The notes: generated by a model not told the origin, from the letters alone. DNA of 7,258 nt from Candidatus Bathyarchaeota archaeon (GCA_023136395.1 JAGLRI010000061.1:1-7258), one strand, 5' to 3'. Shown: positions 1 to 5,448, numbered from the stretch's first letter. A program made the numbers and translations.

Positions 1-1
1 C

Positions 2-112
2 TCCTATCAAATTCAAGATAAACGTCCAGTAGCAACCCCTAAAATTCGGAAAACAGCGGAAAGGGATATAGAAGAGATAAAAAAAATTCAATCCTCGTTT
101 TGGAAACTATAA
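2..112 (+). CDS. C-terminal end of an unidentified protein (5' truncated)
   Basis: An open frame enters from the left edge and ends in TAA at 110-112, giving 36 residues. The peptide is basic and hydrophilic, with a proline/lysine stretch (RPVATPKIRK), a charged helix (ERDIEEIKKI) and the end SFWKL. The composition is protein-like, with few rare-looking codons, and a run of seven T starts two bases after the stop, as at an archaeal gene end. No domain can be recognised from so short a tail and I assign no function. The rest of the gene lies outside the window. The frame could be fortuitous, but the stop followed by the T run favours a real gene end. Confidence 0.5.
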   Translation, partial: SYQIQDKRPVATPKIRKTAERDIEEIKKIQSSFWKL

Positions 113-194
113 ATTTTTTTATAAAAATAGAAAACTTTTTCAAAAAGAACATAAAAAATGGGGGGAAGGGAAGATAATACCCTTTTTTTTATTT
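113..194. terminator. Convergent oligo-T / hairpin termination zone
   Basis: This 82-base gap separates the stops of two converging genes. On the plus strand it holds T7 at 114-120, a CTTTTT-C-AAAAAG inverted repeat at 135-147, and a hairpin AAGGG (166-170) with CCCTT (180-184) running into T8 at 183-190. Read on the minus strand, the A6 run at 153-158 becomes a T6 behind the CdvA-like gene. Archaeal RNA polymerase stops at oligo-T tracts, so the zone probably serves both genes. The sequence elements are seen directly; the activity is inferred. Confidence 0.55.
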
Positions 195-836
195 TCAATA
201 CGCTAAAGTCTTGTCAGATGAGCTATTTTCCTCAGACACTGCCCCTTCAGTAGCTGCCTCTTCCATTTCCTCTGTAGATTCTTCAGTAAGCGATTCAACT
301 ATCTTATCGGTAGGTTCCTCATAAAACACATCAACCTCCTCCGTTACAGGTTCGTCAGTGATTACGTCTACTGTCTCTGCAATTTCTTCTTCTTCATAGT
401 CAGTTTCACTGGGTGTCGATGGGGTGGTTGGTGTTTCTACTTCTGAGATAAAATTGCTTAGAGCAGCTTTTATGTCTATTAACTCCAGCTGTGTGGCCTC
501 AAGGCCTAAATTAATGGCATTGCTCTGATTGGTGTATAGCTCCTCGTCAATTTCTCCAACAGAATAATGAATCTCCGAATTTGCAAGAAGCAACTCTAAG
601 GATTTGAGTTGATTTTCAAGTTCAGTAGCTCTAGCGGCTATTCTATCAGCGAGGTTTTTTTGGTGAGTTTCCGCCTCTGTGATGGCGTCGTTGAGATCGT
701 TATTGAGATAATTAAAGGTTGATTCCGAAATTTTACTCAAGTTAAATAGGTTGTCCAATGCTTGTTTCTTTTTTATTACCAATTCCAATTCTTTACTAGC
801 TACTTCAAAGGAATACTTCCACAAGGCCAAGTTCAT
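195..836 (-). CDS. CdvA-like coiled-coil protein (ESCRT-type cell division family)
   Basis: A 213-residue protein. Residues 10-130 are a long heptad-rich helical segment, 134-145 a Thr/Pro/Ser linker, and 146-206 a strongly acidic tail ending SDKTLAY. I recognise the pattern of the CdvA-like coiled-coil family found in TACK archaea. In Sulfolobus, CdvA binds membrane and recruits the ESCRT-III protein CdvB through its C-terminal region. This copy lacks the N-terminal PRC-barrel domain of Sulfolobus CdvA, so it is a 'CdvA-like' paralogue type and the division role is inferred. Two similar short motifs recur in the coil: KISESTF (35-41) and EIDEELY (95-101), each followed by an Ala-Ile about ten residues on, suggesting a duplicated helical hairpin. 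The ATG is preceded by GAGAGGTG (845-838), a ribosome-binding site with short spacing. The gene stands alone and diverges from the oxidoreductase gene. Confidence 0.72.
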   Translation of the reverse strand: MNLALWKYSFEVASKELELVIKKKQALDNLFNLSKISESTFNYLNNDLNDAITEAETHQKNLADRIAARATELENQLKSLELLLANSEIHYSVGEIDEELYTNQSNAINLGLEATQLELIDIKAALSNFISEVETPTTPSTPSETDYEEEEIAETVDVITDEPVTEEVDVFYEEPTDKIVESLTEESTEEMEEAATEGAVSEENSSSDKTLAY

Positions 837-862
837 ACACCTCTCATTTAAAATTATGAAAG

Positions 863-880
863 AACAAAATAACTTTTGTT
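863..880. promoter_or_regulatory. Perfect palindrome, candidate operator
   Basis: AACAAAA (863-869) and TTTTGTT (874-880) are perfect inverted repeats around TAAC. The site lies 27-44 bases upstream of the CdvA-like ATG, where its TATA element is expected (minus strand reads AAGTTATTTTG there). It could be a regulator site overlapping the promoter. In AT-rich DNA an A/T palindrome can also arise by chance. Confidence 0.3.
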
Positions 881-1023
881 ACCATGAAGATGTATCGTTG
901 ATTATTAATTCGTCTTTCCTGTTTTTTTAGAAAAAAATTCTTTCTTTGTTTCTATTCGGCTCAATACCTAATTATTTATGCTTAAGATTTATCTGTTGTA
1001 ATTCGTTTATTTTGTTTGAAAAA

Positions 1024-1617
1024 ATGTCATCAAAAGAAAAACGTGAAAACTTACCTCCAGGTCAGACTCCTATCAAACGGCTTCTGAGATGGGGAAAGGA
1101 TCATCCTACCATTGATGGTTCTGTTCCAAAGATAGATTTGAAAAAATGGATCTTAACAATTGATGGTGAAGTTGATGAGCCTTTAAAGTTGAGCTGGAAT
1201 AACCTCTTGAAACTACCAAAGATTGAATCGGTAAGTGATTTTCACTGCGTTGAAGGATGGACAGTTTTAGGCCTTAAGTGGGAAGGAATCCTCTTCAAAA
1301 AGGTTATAGATTTTGTGAAAATTAAGAAATCTGCCAAATTTGTTTCCTTCGAATGCGCAGATAAATACACAACTTCTCTTTCGTTAGAGGAAGTCTTAGG
1401 GGAAGATGTTCTTTTAGCCTATAAACTTGATGGGAAATATCTTGAAGAGGGCTTTGGTGCTCCTCTACGACTGGTCGTTCCTAAAAAGTATGCGTATAAA
1501 AGCGCAATGTGGATCACTAGGATAAAATTCACATCAAAGAAGGAAATGGGTTACTGGGAAAGTCGAGGCTACAGTGACACTGCAGAAGTGTGGAAAAACG
1601 ATAGGTTCTCAAGATGA
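1024..1617 (+). CDS. Sulfite oxidase-like molybdopterin oxidoreductase
   Basis: A 197-residue protein formed almost entirely of the sulfite-oxidase molybdopterin domain (Oxidored_molyb family, YedY/YuiH-like). Residues 36-72 are the strand-rich entry (KIDLKKWILTIDGEV). DFHCVEGW at 72-79 carries the molybdenum-ligand cysteine C75. GAPLRLVVPKKYAYKSAMWI (145-164) is the conserved cofactor-cradle segment, and MGYWESRGY (175-183) with the WKNDRF end is typical of short family members. There is no heme domain or dimerisation domain, so electrons must pass to a separate partner. The substrate is unknown; in this family it can be sulfite, an S- or N-oxide, or oxidised methionine. I choose ATG 1024. 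An upstream TTG at 946 would add 26 hydrophobic, cysteine-containing residues that are not a twin-arginine signal, have no ribosome-binding site and precede the usual family start. The protein is therefore probably cytoplasmic. A weak TATA-like TTATTTATG lies at 972-980. Confidence 0.85.
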   Translation: MSSKEKRENLPPGQTPIKRLLRWGKDHPTIDGSVPKIDLKKWILTIDGEVDEPLKLSWNNLLKLPKIESVSDFHCVEGWTVLGLKWEGILFKKVIDFVKIKKSAKFVSFECADKYTTSLSLEEVLGEDVLLAYKLDGKYLEEGFGAPLRLVVPKKYAYKSAMWITRIKFTSKKEMGYWESRGYSDTAEVWKNDRFSR

Positions 1618-1675
1618 AAAAAGATTGAGCTGAAATAAGCTAATGCAATAAGATATCATATGAACGATTCAGTAA

Positions 1676-1694
1676 TAGCTAGCTAGTTTATATT
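1676..1694 (+). promoter_or_regulatory. Putative promoter of the HAD phosphatase gene, with palindrome
   Basis: The element TTTATATT (1687-1694) matches the archaeal TATA consensus and would place transcription start near 1715-1720, leaving a leader of about 45 bases. The palindrome TAGCTAGCTA (1676-1685) sits immediately upstream, where the factor-B recognition element or a regulator site would lie. The evidence is sequence match only. Confidence 0.38.
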
Positions 1695-1763
1695 TTGGTT
1701 TACATTTGTGTTTGGAGCAAGGAGTGCCGTATTGGATAATTAAGAGATAGGAAGAAATCAAAG

Positions 1764-2423
1764 ATGTTTGATGCAATCATTTTCGATTGGGATGGAACCT
1801 TAGCCGATACTAAACTGGTGGTAGTAAACTCATTTCAAAAAGTACTACAAGAGATCGGATGCAAAGTTAGTCACGGTTTTCTTGAGAAACAGATGGGGAT
1901 TGGAGCAAGAAACATGTTTAAGAATGCCTTAAAGGCTGCGAATATACCATTCGATGAAAGAATGGTAGATAAGCTCGTGAAGAAGAAGATTAAGATACAA
2001 ATGGAATTAATTGAAAAAGTAAGCCTCTTTGAAGGAGTTGTTGAACTCTTGGGCGATTTACAAAATAAGGTAAAAATAGGTCTAGCAACCATGAGTAACA
2101 GAAGGGTTATAGATAAATTACTCAAAGAAAAGGGAATAAGAAAATATTTTGATTATGTCATTACCGCTGATGATGTGATCCAACCAAAACCTAACCCAGA
2201 GATTTTCATTAATTGTGCAATAAAGTTGAATTGTCAGCCTGAAAAATGCGTAGTTGTAGAAGACTCAATATTCGGTGTTAAAGCTGCTAAAGAAGCAAAA
2301 ATGAAATGCATTGCAATTCCCGCAGGAGCGTACTCAGTAGAGGAGCTTAATGAAGAAGAACCAGACCTAATAGTCAAATCAATCAATAACAAAACAGAAA
2401 TACTGAACTTTCTGCTAGGATAG
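1764..2423 (+). CDS. HAD-superfamily phosphatase (phosphoglycolate phosphatase-like)
   Basis: A 219-residue haloacid-dehalogenase-type hydrolase with all four motifs. Motif I is FDWDGTLAD, with nucleophile D8 and acid/base D10. Motif II is at T109-S111 (LATMSN), motif III is K142 in QPKPNPEIF, and motif IV is VVVEDS, with the Mg-binding acids E166 and D167. The helical cap inserted after motif I (about residues 16-85) is the C1 alpha-helical type, as in phosphoglycolate phosphatases and beta-phosphoglucomutases. Such enzymes dephosphorylate or isomerise small phosphate esters in the cytosol. Substrate specificity in this family cannot be read from sequence, so I give no symbol. The start is supported by GGAAG at 1750-1754, nine bases before ATG. 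A 146-base gap with its own TATA-like box separates it from the oxidoreductase gene, so it is probably transcribed alone. Confidence 0.88.
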   Translation: MFDAIIFDWDGTLADTKLVVVNSFQKVLQEIGCKVSHGFLEKQMGIGARNMFKNALKAANIPFDERMVDKLVKKKIKIQMELIEKVSLFEGVVELLGDLQNKVKIGLATMSNRRVIDKLLKEKGIRKYFDYVITADDVIQPKPNPEIFINCAIKLNCQPEKCVVVEDSIFGVKAAKEAKMKCIAIPAGAYSVEELNEEEPDLIVKSINNKTEILNFLLG

Positions 2424-2577
2424 TATTTCGTCTTTAATAGCGATCACCTTGTTTAGGATATTCCTTCCTTATAACTAGTTGTTCGTGCTATTCTCGATAG
2501 AGTGAATGAGAGGTTTTGAATAGTAAATTTGATGCAACAATAAATGTTTTAACTTAATATTTTGACCGATAATAATA

Positions 2578-2616
2578 CTATATGTAACTACGTGTCCGTA
2601 TGTGAAAAATAGAGGG
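2578..2616 (+). promoter_or_regulatory. Putative operon promoter and ribosome-binding site
   Basis: CTATATG at 2578-2584 is TATA-like and would start transcription near 2605. AGAGGG at 2611-2616 is a good ribosome-binding site six bases before ATG 2623. The predicted leader is thus about 15-20 bases. This site selects ATG 2623 over the in-frame GTG at 2602, which lies in front of it. The preceding 178-base gap from the HAD gene shows nothing else clear except a weak CTATTC/GAATAG inverted repeat (2488-2523). Confidence 0.45.
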
Positions 2617-2622
2617 TTAAAA

Positions 2623-2877
2623 ATGGTAGAGCCTACGTCAGATAAACATTATGAAGAAAAGTTTGAGTTTTCATTATGGAAACTAATCAAGCAACGAGCT
2701 GAAGAGATGGACATCAGTTATCATGACGCAGCAATTGAGGTACTTCCAGAGTTTGAAAAAACCATAAGGTATCGAGATAAAGAATTCGAGGCAGCGGCAA
2801 TACAGAAACGGCGAAAGGAGATGCTTGAGTTAAGTGAACTTGAACGAAAATTAGAGGGCATAATGAAGGGTGAATAA
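2623..2877 (+). CDS. Small helical protein of unknown function, first gene of the flavoprotein operon
   Basis: I do not recognise this 84-residue protein. It is highly charged and predicted almost wholly helical: residues 11-34 (starting FEFSLWKLIKQRAEEMD), 35-48 and 53-81, the last a Glu/Lys/Arg-rich amphipathic helix. It has no cysteine, no membrane segment and no signal peptide, so it is unlikely to carry an iron-sulfur cluster and is probably soluble. Start ATG 2623 has the ribosome-binding site AGAGGG at good spacing. Its stop is one base from the ATG of the flavoprotein gene, so translation is probably coupled and the two proteins are likely made together. I infer an accessory or structural subunit, or an assembly factor, of the flavoprotein-ferredoxin pair. 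A small regulator is the alternative. A hand count of one line (2701-2760) gives 40% G+C, nearer the flanks than the flavoprotein gene. Confidence 0.75.
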   Translation: MVEPTSDKHYEEKFEFSLWKLIKQRAEEMDISYHDAAIEVLPEFEKTIRYRDKEFEAAAIQKRRKEMLELSELERKLEGIMKGE

Positions 2878-2878
2878 A

Positions 2879-4570
2879 ATGGTTTTAGATAAAATTGCGG
2901 ATAAGATCATAGAAACAGAAGTAATGATAATGGGTGGTGGGATTGCTGGTTGCTACGCCGCAGCAAAGGCTGCGGAGCACGGCTTAAACGTCACATTGGT
3001 TGAGAAGGCGAAGACTGATAGAAGTGGTAGCGCCGCAATGGGTATGGACCATTACGAGCCTGTCATGAGTGGCGGTATTACTCCCGTGGAGTTCATAAAA
3101 CTTTGGGAGGAACGCCAGCATGCCCTCAACGGGGATGGACGATTTACTGATCCTAATGTTGTCTACCAGTACATTGACAAGAGTTTGTGGGCATTGGAAG
3201 AATCAGAGAAGCTCGGTGTCACAATGAAATGGGATGACGGTGAATACTATTTCATGCCCCAAGCTTGGTTTGGAGGACCAAGATTGATGCTTCGGGTTCA
3301 CTGGCAGGACATTAAGCCAAAACTGGCGAAGGCGGTTAGGGAGAGGGGTGTGAACGTTCTTGAGCGTACAATGATCGTGGATTTACTTACGAATAAAGGA
3401 GCAGTTGTAGGCGCTACTGCAATAAACACGCGGACTGGAGAATTCATTGTCATTAAAGCGAACGCGGTAGTAATTGCCACAGGCATATTTGCTCGTTGCT
3501 ATGAACCTGAAACACCCCTCTTTTATAAGTACCAGATGAAATATCACTGGTGCCCTGCTTCTATCTCCGGAGATGGATATGCAGTAGCCTACAGGGCTGG
3601 TGTAGACGTAGCCAATATGGACATTACCGGATGGGGGCTCAGAATACGGGATGATTTGTGTATTTCATACGGCAACTTTGATCACGGTGATGGTATCCGC
3701 GCCAAATGGTACACTTGGGATGGGGAGGAAATTCCTTACCCTCACGCATATGAGTATCGAGAGCTGGAACTTAAAGGCAAAGACCCGATTTATGTTAGTC
3801 TTGAACACCTACCTGAAGACTACCACAAGAGAATGCAAGTAGCTTTCGTAGACGAGAAGCTCGTATCATTTAAGATAGCTGAGGAAAGAGGATTCAACCC
3901 TAAAACACACAGGTACGAATTGATGGAAAATCACCCCCTCAACTTCATGGTTCCTACCGGTGTAAATGTGGACGAAAACTTCAAGTCTTCGCTACAGGGT
4001 CTTTACGCTATCGGGGATTGCTCCAATGGAGCTCACGGATGCGGAAACGCTGCTGTTGGTGGCTTGATTGTTGGTGACAACATACACAATTTCGTCAATG
4101 GAGCTGGTGAACCGGTTATTGATGAAGCTCAGGTGGAAAGTCAGAAGCAGGTTGCGTTAGCGCCCTTGACTGTGAAGGACGGAGTAGAGCCGATGGAATT
4201 GGAGTGCTGCATACGCTACATATGTACGCGCTATGTGGGGATGTTCAAATCTGAGGGGAGGCTTTTGGAAGGAAAAAGGCGGCTTGGTTCGCTGAGAAGA
4301 GTGTTTCTATCCAAGCAAATGGCGAAAAACCCACATTATCTGATGAGGGGGTTGGAGTGCCGAAATATAATGGACCTTGTTGGGTTGCATCTCGATGCTT
4401 GCCTGATACGAAAGGAGACGAGAGGTCAATTCATCAGGCTTGATTACCCAGAGAAAGATCCATCACGCGATAACATGATTACCATTCAGCGATTGGAAAA
4501 AGGAAAGCCGGTGCTTGAGATAAGGAAGGTGCCTGAACTGAAGCGGGAGTACGCCAAGGAGGGGAAATAA
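2879..4570 (+). CDS. AprA/FrdA-superfamily FAD-dependent oxidoreductase
   Basis: A 563-residue flavoprotein of the succinate dehydrogenase/fumarate reductase/adenylylsulfate reductase alpha superfamily. The FAD Rossmann motif GGGIAG is at 19-24 with the ribose-binding E42. RSGSAAMG (48-55) resembles the AprA version of the second FAD contact and lacks the histidine used for covalent FAD in many SdhA/FrdA proteins. IATG (199-202) and GLYAIGDC (374-381) are the later FAD-domain signatures. Residues about 435-510 form the helical domain, and RGQFIRLDYP (515-524) is the conserved C-terminal motif. The histidine usual there in fumarate reductases is F518. The protein is shorter than true AprA (roughly 640 residues). 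The substrate is unknown: adenylylsulfate reduction is not shown, and a fumarate-like or novel substrate is possible. There is no signal peptide. ATG 2879 follows AGGGTGA at seven-base spacing; the GTG at 2870 lies inside that site. Its partner is the ferredoxin one base downstream. Sampled lines of the gene run 45-57% G+C, above most of the window. Confidence 0.85.
   Translation: MVLDKIADKIIETEVMIMGGGIAGCYAAAKAAEHGLNVTLVEKAKTDRSGSAAMGMDHYEPVMSGGITPVEFIKLWEERQHALNGDGRFTDPNVVYQYIDKSLWALEESEKLGVTMKWDDGEYYFMPQAWFGGPRLMLRVHWQDIKPKLAKAVRERGVNVLERTMIVDLLTNKGAVVGATAINTRTGEFIVIKANAVVIATGIFARCYEPETPLFYKYQMKYHWCPASISGDGYAVAYRAGVDVANMDITGWGLRIRDDLCISYGNFDHGDGIRAKWYTWDGEEIPYPHAYEYRELELKGKDPIYVSLEHLPEDYHKRMQVAFVDEKLVSFKIAEERGFNPKTHRYELMENHPLNFMVPTGVNVDENFKSSLQGLYAIGDCSNGAHGCGNAAVGGLIVGDNIHNFVNGAGEPVIDEAQVESQKQVALAPLTVKDGVEPMELECCIRYICTRYVGMFKSEGRLLEGKRRLGSLRRVFLSKQMAKNPHYLMRGLECRNIMDLVGLHLDACLIRKETRGQFIRLDYPEKDPSRDNMITIQRLEKGKPVLEIRKVPELKREYAKEGK
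4556..4564 (+). promoter_or_regulatory. Strong ribosome-binding site defining the ferredoxin start
   Basis: AAGGAGGGG lies in the last codons of the flavoprotein gene and is the strongest Shine-Dalgarno match in the window. Seven bases later comes ACG (4572-4574), in frame with the ferredoxin and at the ideal start distance. There is no ATG, GTG or TTG at that spacing. Confidence 0.7.
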
Positions 4571-4571
4571 G

Positions 4572-4772
4572 ACGCCTGCGAAGATAGACTATAAACGTTG
4601 TATCGGTTGCAGAAAATGCTTTGACTTATGCCCTATGGACGTTATTGCGTGGGATGAGAAGATGGATATGCCTGTGGTGGTTTATCCGGAGGAGTGCTGG
4701 CACTGTGGCGTGTGCTGGTTTGAGTGTCCTAAACGGGCGATAGACATCACCTACCCAGCATCACTATGGTAA
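4572..4772 (+). CDS. 2[4Fe-4S] ferredoxin, AprB-like electron-transfer subunit (ACG start)
   Basis: A 66-residue bacterial-type ferredoxin. Cluster motif one is CIGCRKCFDLCP (C10, C13, C16, C20) and motif two is CWHCGVCWFECP (C42, C45, C48, C52), both intact CxxCxxCxxxCP. The tryptophans beside the second motif recall the AprB/dissimilatory type. It should pass electrons between the flavoprotein FAD and a cellular carrier. AprB of sulfate reducers is about 150 residues with a long C-terminal tail that wraps AprA; that tail is absent here. The open frame runs back to a stop at 4539 with no ATG, GTG or TTG before the first cluster cysteine. The best start is ACG 4572, one base after the flavoprotein stop and seven bases after AAGGAGGGG, giving the ordinary-looking N-terminus (M)PAKIDYKRC. 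A start at the internal ATG 4632 would lose the first cluster. Either ACG is used as start, or a T-to-C change or sequencing error altered ATG. Confidence 0.85.
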   Translation, partial: TPAKIDYKRCIGCRKCFDLCPMDVIAWDEKMDMPVVVYPEECWHCGVCWFECPKRAIDITYPASLW

Positions 4773-4843
4773 CCCGCCTCACAGAAAGAAGAGAACCAAG
4801 GGCTGCGATAGCGATCAAGGCGATATTGAAAACCAGTGATTGA
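4766..4843 (+). pseudogene. Possible truncated fourth gene of the operon
   Basis: An ATG at 4766 overlaps the ferredoxin stop (ATGGTAA) and opens a 25-residue frame (MVTRLTERREPRAAIAIKAI, then LKTSD) that ends at TGA 4841-4843. The overlap is a classic arrangement for coupled genes and the peptide looks like a basic protein N-terminus, but the frame closes early and nothing coding-like continues in any frame beyond it. There is no separate ribosome-binding site. I cannot name a family. It may be the remnant of a deleted downstream gene or simply chance. Confidence 0.22.
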
Positions 4844-4917
4844 AACATTAAGTAATGATCTTGACTTCTCAACGGTATCTTGTAACTAGAGAAAAGGTAT
4901 CTTTGCCGCAATATAAC

Positions 4918-4969
4918 ATATAAAAAAGGACAGGAACGTGGCTTTCCAAGCACTAATACATGTAGTTAG
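4918..4969 (+). promoter_or_regulatory. Orphan TATA box with downstream palindrome
   Basis: ATATAAAA (4918-4925) is the best plus-strand TATA match in the window, predicting transcription start near 4948-4952. At that point lies an imperfect palindrome, CTAA (4953-4956), TACATGTA (4957-4964), one extra G, TTAG (4966-4969), where a repressor could block initiation. No recognisable gene follows, so the transcript, if any, would be a small RNA or a small membrane peptide at 5018-5215. Confidence 0.33.
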
Positions 4970-5025
4970 CAATTTCTTTATTGTGAGTGATTTTGAAAAG
5001 TTTCTGTTTTTAGTGAAATGAGAAG

Positions 5026-5153
5026 TTTTTCTCCAAGATTGTTTTTTTTCTCCAAAAATTTTTCTTTTTATCCGTTTCTCCTTAACTTTCTTTTAGGTTT
5101 TCTCCTAATTTTTTTTCTTGCTCCAATTCCGGTTCGACCTGTAGTTTTTCTCC
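5026..5153 (+). repeat. Pyrimidine-rich tract with six CTCC motifs
   Basis: CTCC occurs at 5031, 5050, 5078, 5102, 5121 and 5150, most copies preceded by a T run (TTTTTCTCC type), with intervals of 19, 28, 24, 19 and 29 bases. The T runs, up to T8 (5042-5049) and T8 (5109-5116), would act as archaeal termination signals for plus-strand transcripts. The repeats are too degenerate and irregular for CRISPR, and there are no spacers of even length. Confidence 0.4.
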
Positions 5154-5424
5154 GTTACTTCTCTGAAGTGTTCTATCCGGGATCGTTTGGTGTAGAGGTA
5201 GGGGTAAATACTTGACGTGTAGCAGGAATTAGATACGTGGAAGCCTTCCTTGTGCGGAAACTTTTATAATTTATGGAGGTTTGGAGTATTTTTTGGAGCA
5301 TTGGAGTTTAATTTTCGGAAATATCCGGTTTTTTGTTATGTGTCCGCGCGCATTATCAATCGTGTTGAGTGGTATTTCTAAAAGAGGGATAAAAAAAGAT
5401 AACTTTCATCTTCAGGAAAAAATA

Positions 5425-5448
5425 GAAAAAACTTCCACAAAAGGAAGT
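5425..5448 (-). terminator. Hairpin plus T6 terminator of the S-adenosylmethionine synthetase gene
   Basis: On the minus strand ACTTCC (5448-5443) and GGAAGT (5436-5431) form a perfect 6-bp stem with a 6-base loop, followed directly by a T run (to 5425) and a second T6 further on. It lies about 30 bases after the stop of the gene. This has the form of an intrinsic terminator, and the T tracts alone would suit archaeal termination. Confidence 0.65.

Noticed and set aside
946..1023. TTG-initiated 26-residue N-terminal extension of the oxidoreductase, hydrophobic and cysteine-containing
   Set aside because: No ribosome-binding site, no twin-arginine motif, T-rich composition and a family-like start at ATG 1024.
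4747..4953. Minus-strand 68-residue frame with a hydrophobic stretch
   Set aside because: It overlaps the ferredoxin end, which is certain coding sequence, and no homologous pattern is visible.
5129..5139. CCGGTTCGACC resembling a tRNA T-arm
   Set aside because: No matching T-stem, anticodon arm or acceptor stem can be formed around it on either strand.
5026..5153. CRISPR array
   Set aside because: Motifs are only 4-9 bases, intervals vary from 19 to 29, and there is no conserved repeat of CRISPR length.
5018..5215. 65-residue hydrophobic reading frame resembling a one-span membrane protein
   Set aside because: Phe/Leu content is what a T-rich tract yields; no ribosome-binding site and no recognisable family. 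Kept only as a possible product of the orphan promoter.
5080..5231. Minus-strand open frame of about 50 codons, rich in Glu and Lys, in the purine-rich strand
   Set aside because: It has stops on both sides and no start codon; Glu/Lys richness follows from GGAGAAA composition. It could be a pseudogene scrap but the evidence is too thin.
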